DNA from: a virus
Length of the DNA: 42,468 nucleotides
Virus record (IMG/VR): IMGVR_UViG_3300035670_000470
Location: 1 to 42,468 of that record
Strand: one strand, 5' to 3'
This document shows, piece after piece, positions 31,361 to 37,143 of the stretch. Under the pieces are notes generated by a model. The model ran no database searches and was not told the origin of the DNA. It was given only the letters and a program-made list of their open reading frames with translations. Positions within the stretch are counted from its first letter, which is position 1; each line of letters starts with the position of its first letter. Made by a program: the position numbers and the translations under genes.

Positions 31361-32057
31361 TTACGAGAATGAATACTTGATATCAGAAACCGGTGAGGTT
31401 ACGCGCAGAGAAACAGGCCGGGTTATTCGGCCCTCTCTGAACCCCCAAAATGGCTATCTTTACGTCGGGCTGTGGAAAGACAACAAGGGCAAGACCTGCT
31501 CAGTTCACAGGCTTGTAGCGAGGACTTTCATCCCCAATCCCGATCAAAAGCCTTTTGTTAACCACAAAGACAGCAATCGAACCAACGCAAATAAAAACAA
31601 CCTTGAGTGGGCCACCCAATCTGAAAACATCCAGCATGGGTATGATTTCGGGAACATGAGTCAAAGAGTCCAACGAAGGTTTAAGGAGTTCGAGCTTGAT
31701 GTAATTCTTCAAACCTTTTTGTCTGGCATCACCATGACGGCCATTGCCCGGCAACATGAATGTGGGCTTTCTAGGTTAACCATCAACCTCCGTAAAAGAG
31801 CGGCCGATACCGGTCTGCTGGAAGACTTTGAAAGTCAACTTAGACTCCAGAAAGTATCCCGAAATACAAAGGCAAACGAAAACAAAAAGAAAAGGGTAAG
31901 TCAGTACACCCCTCAAGGAGAACACATTGCCACCTTCAGTAGCCTGAACGAAGCAGCAAAAGCTCTGGGTAAAAAGAGTGCAGGGTCTATTTCTAATGCC
32001 CTCAATCCTCTCCACCCTCAAGAAAAGGCGTTTGGTTTCTTATGGAAATACACGTAG
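31344..32057 (+). CDS. HNH homing endonuclease (NUMOD4-HNH-NUMOD1)
   Basis: This encodes 237 residues. A NUMOD4-like start (YENEYLISETGEVTRRETGR, then YLYVGLWKDNKGK and VHRLVARTFIPNP) leads into the HNH core VNHKDSNRTNANKNNLEWAT (His74, Asn residues, Glu88-Trp89). A C-terminal NUMOD1 helix-turn-helix follows (VSQYTPQGEHIATFSSLNEA, then KALGKKSAGSISNAL). It nicks or cuts DNA to spread into intact polymerase genes. GGAGG stands six to seven bases before the ATG. It overlaps the polymerase N piece by 17 bases and the next polymerase piece by 16 bases. It is clearly A/T-richer than the genome, a mark of transfer. Confidence 0.95.
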   Translation: MRPIPDYENEYLISETGEVTRRETGRVIRPSLNPQNGYLYVGLWKDNKGKTCSVHRLVARTFIPNPDQKPFVNHKDSNRTNANKNNLEWATQSENIQHGYDFGNMSQRVQRRFKEFELDVILQTFLSGITMTAIARQHECGLSRLTINLRKRAADTGLLEDFESQLRLQKVSRNTKANENKKKRVSQYTPQGEHIATFSSLNEAAKALGKKSAGSISNALNPLHPQEKAFGFLWKYT

Positions 32058-32170
32058 GTGCTGACTGTTCTATAGAGCAGATAGAAGCAGCTGAATACAA
32101 CGCATCTCAAATCAACCGGATCAAAAAGGAGTATGGGGCTCTTCGTCAGAAATCGAAGAGCCCCACCTAG
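32042..32170 (+). pseudogene. DNA polymerase A fragment ending in the middle of motif B
   Basis: From ATG 32042, inside the end of the HNH gene, 42 residues are read. After MEIHVGADCSIEQIEAAEYN they give INRIKKEYGALRQKSKSPT, the beginning of the polymerase fingers helix (motif B, RxxxKxPT). A TAG stop (32168-32170) then cuts it. The continuation FALTYAGT is in the -1 frame beginning at 32173. Five extra bases (TAGCT) between the two parts explain the break. It is either a mutation or a site of -1 frameshifting. Confidence 0.7.
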
Positions 32171-32199
32171 CTTTTGCTCTTACGTATGCAGGGACTTGG

Positions 32200-32811
32200 A
32201 TGACCTTGGTTAAGAATCTGGGTTTCTCCGAGAAAGAGGCAAAAGAAATCGAGAAGGCGTACCACGACCTTTACAAGGTCTCGGATGAGTGGGTGAAGGC
32301 CAAGATGGATCAGGCCTCCAAGGATGGCTACGTGGATGTGGCGTTCGGTCTACGCGTCAGGACGCCCCTGCTGGCTCAGGTGATCCGAGGGCACAGGACC
32401 ACGCCCTACCAGGCAGAGGCCGAAGCCAGGACCGCTGGTAACGCCCTGGGCCAGTCCTACGGGCTGCTCAACAACCGGGCCGCCAACGCCTTCATGGAGA
32501 AGGTGTGGGCCAGCAAGCACCGCACCTCGATCCTGCCGATCGCCCAGATTCACGATGCCATCTACCTCCTGATCAAAGACGACCTGGAGGTGGTGGAGTG
32601 GGTCAACGAGAACCTGATCGCTGAGATGCAGTGGCAGGACCTGCCCGAGATCCAGCATGACACCGTCAAGCTGGGTGCCGAGCTCGACCTGTTATGGCCA
32701 TCTTGGGCCCACCCGGTGACGCTGCCCAACGAAGCCAGTGCCGAGAAAATCCTGGCCCTCTCCCGAGAGCACCGTCAATCCCTGGAGGACGAGTTTCGGG
32801 AAGCTGCCTGA
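32200..32811 (+). CDS. DNA polymerase A, C-terminal piece (motif C)
   Basis: The first ATG (MTLVKNLGFSEKEA) gives 203 residues. The frame is open from 32095, so the ten residues before this ATG (FALTYAGTW, end of motif B) are also encoded. Motif C is AQIHDAIYLL (His118-Asp119), and the text YVDVAFGLRVRTPLL is typical of N4-like polymerases. With the N piece at 29282 it would rebuild a family A polymerase. A start at ATG 32200 would lose the key motif B residues. Whether an upstream start, frameshift or trans-complementing pieces are used cannot be told from the sequence. Confidence 0.85.
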   Translation: MTLVKNLGFSEKEAKEIEKAYHDLYKVSDEWVKAKMDQASKDGYVDVAFGLRVRTPLLAQVIRGHRTTPYQAEAEARTAGNALGQSYGLLNNRAANAFMEKVWASKHRTSILPIAQIHDAIYLLIKDDLEVVEWVNENLIAEMQWQDLPEIQHDTVKLGAELDLLWPSWAHPVTLPNEASAEKILALSREHRQSLEDEFREAA

Positions 32812-32891
32812 TGCTGCACTGGCCCGATCTGACCTTCCCGCCTATCAACCGCTACAACGCCCCCCCATGCGGGGGCATCTTCGCTACCTGA
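32811..32891 (+). CDS. Conserved 26-residue peptide
   Basis: The ATG shares its first base with the polymerase stop (TGATG). The peptide is MLHWPDLTFPPINRYNAPPC and six more residues. The core LTFPPINxYNxP resembles a short peptide or protein tail that recurs in phage genomes, in my recollection. An internal hairpin GCCCCC/GGGGGC spans its end. It is too short for confident calling, but overlap and composition support translation. Confidence 0.45.
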   Translation: MLHWPDLTFPPINRYNAPPCGGIFAT

Positions 32892-32901
32892 GGAGATCCC
32901 C

Positions 32902-33261
32902 ATGAGGGCTTTACTGATTTGCGCCCAAGGAATAATCGCTGTTGAGTTGGATCCCAGGGATTCGCTTACAAGCATGCTGAATCACATGCAGTGCCACACC
33001 GTCACCGGGGCCGGCTACCCAGACCAGGCCCACGCCTGCTGGGCCGACGATGAAGCCCTCCTCACCCTGGAAGCCAAGCTGGAAGAGAATGGCAGCGTGT
33101 TTGCCTGCCGAGCCAGCTGGTATCCAGAAACCCTGGTTGGCAACTTGCTGGTCACTGGCTTCGATCCCGAGACGGGAGAGACCACAGCCGCCACCATGGC
33201 GCTGGAAGACCTGGCTTCGATGATCAAGCCAGGAGCCATCAAGCCGCATCCCAAGCAGTAA
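32902..33261 (+). CDS. DUF3846-like small protein (119 residues)
   Basis: It starts MRALLICAQGIIAVELDPRD after GAGGAG. The layout resembles DUF3846 proteins: an N-terminal strand region followed by a short variable part, HACWADDEALLTLEAKLEEN, then a strand motif VGNLLVTGFDPETGE. These occur in phages and plasmids, with unknown function. The similarity is moderate and is called by pattern only. A TCC-loop hairpin follows. Confidence 0.6.
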   Translation: MRALLICAQGIIAVELDPRDSLTSMLNHMQCHTVTGAGYPDQAHACWADDEALLTLEAKLEENGSVFACRASWYPETLVGNLLVTGFDPETGETTAATMALEDLASMIKPGAIKPHPKQ

Positions 33262-33268
33262 TCAAGAG

Positions 33269-33284
33269 GTGCCCTCCGGGCACT
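33269..33284 (+). terminator. TCC-loop hairpin
   Basis: GTGCCC-TCC-GGGCAC, six perfect pairs, followed by TTCTTCCCATTC. It sits eight bases after a stop codon, as does the similar hairpin at 25895. It may be a weak terminator or processing site. Confidence 0.5.
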
Positions 33285-33309
33285 TCTTCCCATTCGTGGA
33301 GTTCGTCCC

Positions 33310-33795
33310 ATGGAACCCATCTACTGCATCAAGCTCACTCAGGCTGAGTACCTGTACCTGCTCAGGATAGCCCCAGATGGCATCCAGGCCGCTATGGAAG
33401 CTACCCTGTACCTGGAGTACCCTGACCTTGGCAATCCATGGGAGGAACGCCATGACGGATCTCGACGCCTTCGAGAAGGGCCTCAGTGCCCACCTGAACA
33501 AGTTCATCTCACCGCGGCCGCTACGCCCCAAGGTCAAGCCAGTGGCCAAACCGACCTCCGGTCTCTCCGTGTGTCTGCGTGCGTAAGCCAGGCGAGCACT
33601 GTGATTACCACTTCTCGCACCAGACCAACACCATCTCCAAGTTCCAAGCCAGAATCGAAGCCGAGCACGCTGCCCGTAAAGCGGGTTGGCCCATCGTGGC
33701 CTACGTGGTCGCATATACCTGATAGCGAACAACCCCAGGCGCAGGTGGGGCTAATAACAGCGTCAGTTGGAGCATCCAAATACCTCCGAGCGTAG
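33310..33795 (+). CDS. Hypothetical gene; only the first ~45 residues look coding
   Basis: From ATG 33310 (GGAG upstream) the reading MEPIYCIKLTQAEYLYLLRI, followed by AMEATLYLEYPDLGNPW, looks like a normal small protein. Beyond about base 33450 the sequence in this frame becomes Ser/Pro/Arg-rich, while the frame of the next entry has much better codon choice. The open frame continues to 33795 but probably does not encode protein to its end. An ATGA junction at 33452 would be the natural end if one base were lost or gained before it. Confidence 0.45.
   Translation: MEPIYCIKLTQAEYLYLLRIAPDGIQAAMEATLYLEYPDLGNPWEERHDGSRRLREGPQCPPEQVHLTAAATPQGQASGQTDLRSLRVSACVSQASTVITTSRTRPTPSPSSKPESKPSTLPVKRVGPSWPTWSHIPDSEQPQAQVGLITASVGASKYLRA
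33452..33586 (+). CDS. Short protein (44 residues), possibly part of a frameshifted gene
   Basis: The ATG follows GGAGG at the right distance. The product (MTDLDAFEKGLSAHLNKFIS, then a Pro/Lys-rich linker) has excellent codon use but stops at TAA 33584. A third frame then begins at GTG 33579 with equally good codon use. One +1 shift near 33578 would join them into a ~90-residue protein. Confidence 0.5.
   Translation: MTDLDAFEKGLSAHLNKFISPRPLRPKVKPVAKPTSGLSVCLRA
33579..33722 (+). CDS. Short protein (47 residues) from an overlapping GTG start
   Basis: The reading is MRKPGEHCDYHFSHQTNTIS, then KFQARIEAEHAARKAGWPIV and a hydrophobic end. The GTG overlaps the previous TAA (GTGCGTAA). No clear ribosome site precedes it, so it depends on coupling, or it is the true C-terminus of the preceding reading after a frameshift. 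It carries Cys and two His near the start. No family is recognised. Confidence 0.45.
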   Translation: MRKPGEHCDYHFSHQTNTISKFQARIEAEHAARKAGWPIVAYVVAYT

Positions 33796-33930
33796 TCTCC
33801 AGCCTGAAGCAATACGTTGAGCGTGGTTGCCCCGTCGGGATACCGGCTGTGCTCATCGAGGCGTGACAGGTGTGATGTGATCCAACCCCGGCCCCAGCAG
33901 CGGGTTATCTGCTGGGCATCGAGAAGGGCA

Positions 33931-33978
33931 TAGGTTTCAGGTGAATGGCTAGAGGTTCGACTCCTCACCTACAATCCA
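33931..33978 (+). other. tRNA-like minihelix 1 with encoded CCA
   Basis: The T-arm GAGG-TTCGACT-CCTC (33952-33966) is enclosed by TAGGT (33931-33935) and ACCTA (33967-33971), and is followed by CAATCCA with CCA at 33976-33978. The D and anticodon arms are missing; only 15 bases lie between the outer stem and the T-arm. Confidence 0.4.
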
Positions 33979-34026
33979 GGCAACACTCCTCACGTGCACC
34001 GCTGCTGAGTGAAGCCATGTAGCCCG

Positions 34027-34064
34027 GTAGGCAATAAGGTAGAGGTTCGAGTCCTCTCGCCTGT
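34027..34064 (+). other. tRNA-like minihelix 2
   Basis: The T-arm AGAGG-TTCGAGT-CCTCT (34041-34057) is perfect. Outer GTAGGC (34027-34032) pairs with GCCTGT (34059-34064). A D-arm-like GCCCGGTAGGC precedes. No anticodon arm fits in the eight bases between, so this is a tRNA remnant or a tRNA mimic. Confidence 0.4.
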
Positions 34065-34146
34065 GTCCTTCCCGATGTACCTCACCCAGCTTGACAGAGA
34101 TGGTTCGGCCACTCGGGAATCGCTGGGTACCCTTTCCCTGCCTTTG

Positions 34147-34170
34147 GCCCCTCTTCGGAGGGGCTTTTTT
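34147..34170 (+). terminator. Strong rho-independent terminator
   Basis: GCCCCTC (34147-34153) pairs with GAGGGGC (34158-34164) around TTCG and is followed by six T. Confidence 0.95.
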
Positions 34171-34188
34171 CGTTCCAAGGAGTAAGCC

Positions 34189-34359
34189 ATGCGCTATGAC
34201 CCGCCTGATGACTACGACGATATCCGTCGTGAAGCCGCCTGGGTGAAGCAGAAGATCAACAAACTCCGTCACCGTGCTGGCTTGCATCACATGGACCCGG
34301 ATGCCCTGGACGAAGACGAACGAGCTGAGCTCGAAGAACTGGAGAACTGGACGCCATGA
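34189..34359 (+). CDS. Small charged helical protein (56 residues)
   Basis: The ATG follows AAGGAG at the right distance. The sequence starts MRYDPPDDYDDIRREAAWVK and continues as a highly charged helical peptide ending LEELENWTP. It overlaps the next start by ATGA, as do most genes here. No family is recognised. The codon use and overlap make it a likely real gene. Confidence 0.7.
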   Translation: MRYDPPDDYDDIRREAAWVKQKINKLRHRAGLHHMDPDALDEDERAELEELENWTP

Positions 34360-34943
34360 TTTTTGCTGTTCACAAGCGCACGAAAGAGCATCGAGTCGTA
34401 AAGAGCAATGGCCTGATCTGTGAGAAGGAGTGGTACGCCGCCCATGGTTGGCTGCTGACCCGTGCCGACGCCGATGGGTGGATTCCGTGGCATGGAGGGG
34501 AGTGTCCTTTGCCGGATTCCGCTCAGTGCATGTACCGGATGCGTGACGGCGAGATAGACACCGCCAAGGGTTCCAGTCTTTGGTGGCATGTTGAGCAAGA
34601 AGATACCGACATCGTAGCCTACCGCCCCATCCTTGATGAGCCCAGTGAGCCCGAAGCCCCGGAGTGGGCGATTGGGGAGAGGTGCATATGGCGGCTTGCC
34701 GATGTATGCATGGGCGAGGATGACATGCTCGCAAAAGATGGCGACACCTACTGGATTCGAGACGATCACGGTGGGTACGACATGGCTGATCGTGAAGAGC
34801 TTCGTCCCATCCGCACCCCCGCCCAGCGGGCAGAGAATGAGGCGGTGGAGGGGATGCTCTCCATCATCAAGGATGCAGAGAGCGCCGCCGACTGCTGCCA
34901 AGCACTCTACCGTGCTGGGTATCGTAAACAGGAGGTGACATGA
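34356..34943 (+). CDS. Hypothetical protein with conserved phage motif (195 residues)
   Basis: It contains GWIPWHGGECPLPDSAQCMY and RMRDGE, then SLWWHVEQEDTDIVAYRP. This block (GWIxWxGGECPVPxxxxVxVxxRxGxxxxxxAxxxxWxHxxxxxDIxAYR) is widely spread in phage and prophage proteins of unknown function. A second part (residues ~105-150) repeats a beta-rich pattern. The C-terminal helix contains two adjacent Cys. It overlaps genes on both sides. Confidence 0.8.
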   Translation: MIFAVHKRTKEHRVVKSNGLICEKEWYAAHGWLLTRADADGWIPWHGGECPLPDSAQCMYRMRDGEIDTAKGSSLWWHVEQEDTDIVAYRPILDEPSEPEAPEWAIGERCIWRLADVCMGEDDMLAKDGDTYWIRDDHGGYDMADREELRPIRTPAQRAENEAVEGMLSIIKDAESAADCCQALYRAGYRKQEVT

Positions 34944-35023
34944 GCGGAGACTTGCTCTTCATCGCCACTATCGTGGCAGCCAACATCTGGCTTATCACCG
35001 AGCTCTGGGTACGGAGGAAGTAA
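34940..35023 (+). CDS. Tiny membrane protein (27 residues)
   Basis: AGGAGG lies immediately upstream, and the ATG overlaps the previous TGA. The peptide MSGDLLFIATIVAANIWLIT then ELWVRRK is one membrane helix with a basic end. The next ribosome site (GGAGG) lies within its last codons. Its role is unknown; single-helix peptides are common near holins. Confidence 0.55.
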   Translation: MSGDLLFIATIVAANIWLITELWVRRK

Positions 35024-35026
35024 GCC

Positions 35027-35314
35027 ATGGCCGTTCCTAACAGCACCCTCATCGAAGAGTACCAAGCCAGGATTGGCCGACTGAAAAAGGAGCTCGAGTG
35101 GGCTAACGACCTGATCGAGCACTACCGTCAGTTTGCCCCCGGCACCGAATCTGACATGCCACCCAGCTACTTCAACCACACCACCGCCCAGGGCCTGGTC
35201 ATGGGCCGTCTGATCGACGGTGATCTGGTCATTCTGGAGACTGGCTTTGCGGACTACGAAGGGGCGGTCGCTGCGGCACAGAAGCACTACAAGGCACTGA
35301 TCATGGAGAAGTGA
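35027..35314 (+). CDS. Hypothetical protein (95 residues)
   Basis: It starts MAVPNSTLIEEYQARIGRLK, a coiled N-terminal helix (KELEWANDLIEHYRQF), followed by a compact alpha/beta region (GLVMGRLIDGDLVILETGFA). GGAGG lies upstream. It has no recognised family. Soluble and acidic, it is in a run of small middle genes. Confidence 0.68.
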   Translation: MAVPNSTLIEEYQARIGRLKKELEWANDLIEHYRQFAPGTESDMPPSYFNHTTAQGLVMGRLIDGDLVILETGFADYEGAVAAAQKHYKALIMEK

Positions 35315-35318
35315 CTGC

Positions 35319-35501
35319 ATGATGTATATCGACCTTCCCTGCTCGCAATTCACCCGGGTAGTGGCGCAGTACCGAGCCAAGAAAATGGCTCAGGTTTTCC
35401 GACTGGAATGCACCTGCTCACGGGTCACCAATGCGGAAGGGATTTCGGTCTATCGACTGCAGTTGCAACACGATAGAGCCGAACGGAAAAGTGCGGCATG
35501 A
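35319..35501 (+). CDS. Hypothetical protein (60 residues)
   Basis: It starts MMYIDLPCSQFTRVVAQYRA; either of two adjacent ATG codons could be used, with GGAG upstream. It is basic, with CTCSRVTNAEGISVYRLQLQ in the centre, suggesting a small beta hairpin. No family is recognised and support is modest. Confidence 0.5.
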   Translation: MMYIDLPCSQFTRVVAQYRAKKMAQVFRLECTCSRVTNAEGISVYRLQLQHDRAERKSAA

Positions 35502-35536
35502 TACCTCCCATGTTCGACTGAAGAGGGGGACTCAAG

Positions 35537-35605
35537 GTGGCACTTTTCTTGAAGCTCTTTGCCGGAGCTATTCTCTTCATCCTGATCAGTGAGGTGCATG
35601 TCTAA
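35537..35605 (+). CDS. Tiny membrane peptide (22 residues)
   Basis: A GTG start after GAGGGGG encodes MALFLKLFAGAILFILISEV plus two residues, a single hydrophobic helix. Its TAA overlaps the next ATG (TAATG), which supports translation. The function is unknown. Confidence 0.5.
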   Translation: MALFLKLFAGAILFILISEVHV

Positions 35606-35823
35606 TGCCAAGAAGATCCAACCAAGAAGCCATCGCCAATCCTGACGACATTCGTCATGGATTTGGCACGGTCAAGGCTGTCCATACCGAGAAGGGACTC
35701 CACTGGGTTCTGCCCGGGAATGCCCTGACGATGTGCAAGAACGAGGCCCAGGCTGCTGCAGAGAAACTGGATCGCATGATCCAGTCCAATGTGAAGCGAA
35801 CGGGTCGGAGCCTTATCTGGTAA
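35605..35823 (+). CDS. Hypothetical basic protein (72 residues)
   Basis: It starts MPRRSNQEAIANPDDIRHGF. The text HGFGTVKAVHTEKGLHWVLP suggests a small beta sheet; the C-terminal helix is basic (KLDRMIQSNVKRTGRSLIW). It is coupled to the membrane peptide upstream by TAATG. No family is recognised. Confidence 0.65.
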   Translation: MPRRSNQEAIANPDDIRHGFGTVKAVHTEKGLHWVLPGNALTMCKNEAQAAAEKLDRMIQSNVKRTGRSLIW

Positions 35824-35888
35824 TTCTTCCGGCAGCGTAACAATCTGCCCGATACAATCCAGGCTGGTTTGAAACCTGGGGGTGCCCC

Positions 35889-36230
35889 ATGAACGATTCA
35901 ACTCCTCCCGAGTTCCTCGGGATCATCGGGGCCATCGTGATCAGCTGGATCAGTGGTTTCATTTCCATTGCCCAACGGATTGTCCGCGGCTACCAGGCCT
36001 CCGTGCTCTGGGTCACCAGCGAGTTCCTCTCAGCCATCTTGTGTGGCTACCTGATGTACGTCACCTACCCCCGCCTCGAAGCGTCACTCCCTGAGTGGAT
36101 GACGATGCCCGTGCTCGTGGCTTTGGCGGCTCATGTGGGTGGACGTGCGTTTCAGGGATTGGAGAACCTGCTGTACCGCAAGTACGGGGTCGACCTGGAT
36201 GGGACGAGGCAGATACCCAAGGAAGATTGA
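35889..36230 (+). CDS. Holin-like membrane protein
   Basis: This encodes 113 residues with three hydrophobic segments: FLGIIGAIVISWISGFISIA, a second around SEFLSAILCGYLMYVTYP and a third around MPVLVALAAHVGGRAFQGL, with a charged C-terminus (KYGVDLDGTRQIPKED). Size, helix number and tail fit class I holins, which form pores to release the endolysin (14670). It is far from the endolysin and in a rightward unit ending at a terminator. Confidence 0.68.
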   Translation: MNDSTPPEFLGIIGAIVISWISGFISIAQRIVRGYQASVLWVTSEFLSAILCGYLMYVTYPRLEASLPEWMTMPVLVALAAHVGGRAFQGLENLLYRKYGVDLDGTRQIPKED

Positions 36231-36244
36231 TCAGTGTGGTCCTT

Positions 36245-36265
36245 GCCCTCTTCGGAGGGCTTTTT
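36245..36265 (+). terminator. Terminator after the holin-like gene
   Basis: GCCCTC (36245-36250) pairs with GAGGGC (36255-36260) around TTCG and is followed by five T. Confidence 0.9.
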
Positions 36266-36358
36266 CTTGAGGTGTCGTGTAATGGCGACAGTTCACAGAA
36301 AAAATCAAGATAAGCCGCGTAATCTTGCTTTTGCTGCACCCGCAGCATGTAGGTTATC

Positions 36359-36375
36359 CGTAATTACGTATTACG
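36359..36375. promoter_or_regulatory. Inverted repeat CGTAAT-N5-ATTACG
   Basis: CGTAAT (36359-36364) and ATTACG (36370-36375) are perfect inverted arms separated by TACGT. It lies directly beside the TGCAAT tandem repeat. The stretch 36266-36422 holds no gene and looks like a control region. Confidence 0.6.
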
Positions 36376-36377
36376 AA

Positions 36378-36465
36378 ACTGCAATACTGCAATACCCATT
36401 CACTGCAACAGGTATTGAAGCCATGACTGCAATCGCTACTGCCACCAGCATTGAAGTACTGCAAC
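36378..36465 (+). repeat. Cluster of five ACTGCAA motifs
   Basis: ACTGCAATACTGCAATA (36378-36394) is a tandem pair. Three further copies are ACTGCAAC near 36402, ACTGCAAT near 36426 and ACTGCAAC near 36458, extending into the start of the next gene. It is the densest cluster of this motif in the window and lies close to the partition genes. Confidence 0.7.
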
Positions 36466-36608
36466 AACTCCAGGGCACCAACGAGCTGCTCCTGAAACGC
36501 ATCGAGGAGCTCGAGGAAGACAAGATGATGCTGCTCGCTGAACGGGATGTTCACGAGGCCGAGATGAAGGAGATCCGGCGTCAGCTTGGATCCATGCGCG
36601 GGGCCTGA
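36423..36608 (+). CDS. Small coiled-coil protein (61 residues)
   Basis: It starts MTAIATATSIEVLQQLQGTN, then a coiled coil (LLKRIEELEEDKMMLLAERD). The motif ACTGCAAT overlaps the start codon. No strong ribosome site is visible. The short leucine-zipper-like form could mediate dimer formation with a partner; the function is unknown. Confidence 0.6.
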   Translation: MTAIATATSIEVLQQLQGTNELLLKRIEELEEDKMMLLAERDVHEAEMKEIRRQLGSMRGA

Positions 36609-36638
36609 GATCATGGCCCCCCACACCAGGAGGCTCCC

Positions 36639-36857
36639 ATGTCAGATCTCAGGAAGGAGCGGGTAGGCATCACTCACGTCGCCCGCATGCTCAACGTCAG
36701 CGTCACCGAAATCAAAGAGGCCCTTCACCAGGGCCTCCCTCTCCGCGGTCACCCCCTCCCCAAGCCGATTGCGCGAGGCCAGGGCTCCACCGGTACCCAG
36801 GTCAGCTTCTACCTGGGTGACATCATGGACCTGGCCCAAGCCATGAAAGGAAGGTAA
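36639..36857 (+). CDS. Small DNA-binding protein, winged-HTH/excisionase-like
   Basis: This encodes 72 residues with AGGAGG upstream. The text VGITHVARMLNVSVTEIKEA then a short wing (PLRGHPLPKPIA) and FYLGDIMDLAQ resembles MerR/AlpA/excisionase-type small regulators, in which the HTH recognises DNA and the following loop forms a wing. It is convergent with the partition operon, only seven bases from its last gene. It may regulate the neighbouring plasmid or early promoters. Confidence 0.65.
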   Translation: MSDLRKERVGITHVARMLNVSVTEIKEALHQGLPLRGHPLPKPIARGQGSTGTQVSFYLGDIMDLAQAMKGR

Positions 36858-36864
36858 CGGTATA

Positions 36865-37143
36865 TCACTCAGGCTGCTCAGGGATGTCTCGAGAGCCCAT
36901 GCGCCGGTAGTAGAGCAGCAGCTCGCTCTCCATCGGGATCAGACCCATCGGGTAGAGCAGCTGTCGCTCCCAGGAGTCTGGTCTGGCCGAGCCCTCAGCT
37001 ACCGTGACAGCCACATGCCGGATAACGTCCGCCACACTCTCCAGGGGGAGACGCCACTCTCCCCCATGGGTCTGCATCTCTTCCAGTAGTATCTCGAGCT
37101 CCCGATAGGTCTGCTCGTGCAACTCGAAAGTGACGACCTTCAT
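36865..37143 (-). CDS. Third gene of the partition operon (92 residues)
   Basis: The start at ATG 37143 overlaps the stop of the RHH gene (TGATG), with GAGGT upstream. The N-terminus MKVVTFELHEQTYRELEILL has a strand followed by a helix and could be the beginning of a ribbon-helix-helix-like fold, but the rest (EWRLPLESVADVIRHVAVTV) is not typical. No family is recognised. Its strict coupling to parA and the RHH gene suggests a role in plasmid maintenance or copy control. Confidence 0.65.
   Translation of the reverse strand: MKVVTFELHEQTYRELEILLEEMQTHGGEWRLPLESVADVIRHVAVTVAEGSARPDSWERQLLYPMGLIPMESELLLYYRRMGSRDIPEQPE

Larger units (their letters stand above)
33723..34146 (+). ncRNA. Structured non-coding region with tRNA-like T-arms
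   Basis: No convincing gene is seen. The region has several short hairpins: CCCCA/TGGGG near 33732, TTGGA/TCCAA near 33768, and CCCAGCAG (33893) with CTGCTGGG (33909) in eight pairs. It also has two elements with perfect tRNA T-loops (33931-33978 and 34027-34064, listed separately). It ends at a strong terminator (34147). It may be a transcribed RNA or decayed tRNA genes; complete cloverleaves could not be drawn. Confidence 0.4.

Noticed and set aside
31285-32100. Functional intein in the DNA polymerase
   Set aside because: Only an N-fragment-like segment is seen; no block F/G or terminal HN before the second polymerase piece, and the frames differ.
31260-32200. Group I intron carrying the HNH gene in the DNA polymerase
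   Set aside because: HNH genes of this type often sit in introns, but I could not find core pairings, and the HNH frame overlaps coding sequence at both ends with almost no non-coding bases. Left open only for RT-PCR.
33723-34070. Complete tRNA genes
   Set aside because: T-arms are perfect, but no matching seven-pair acceptor, D-arm and anticodon arm could be assembled at normal spacing.
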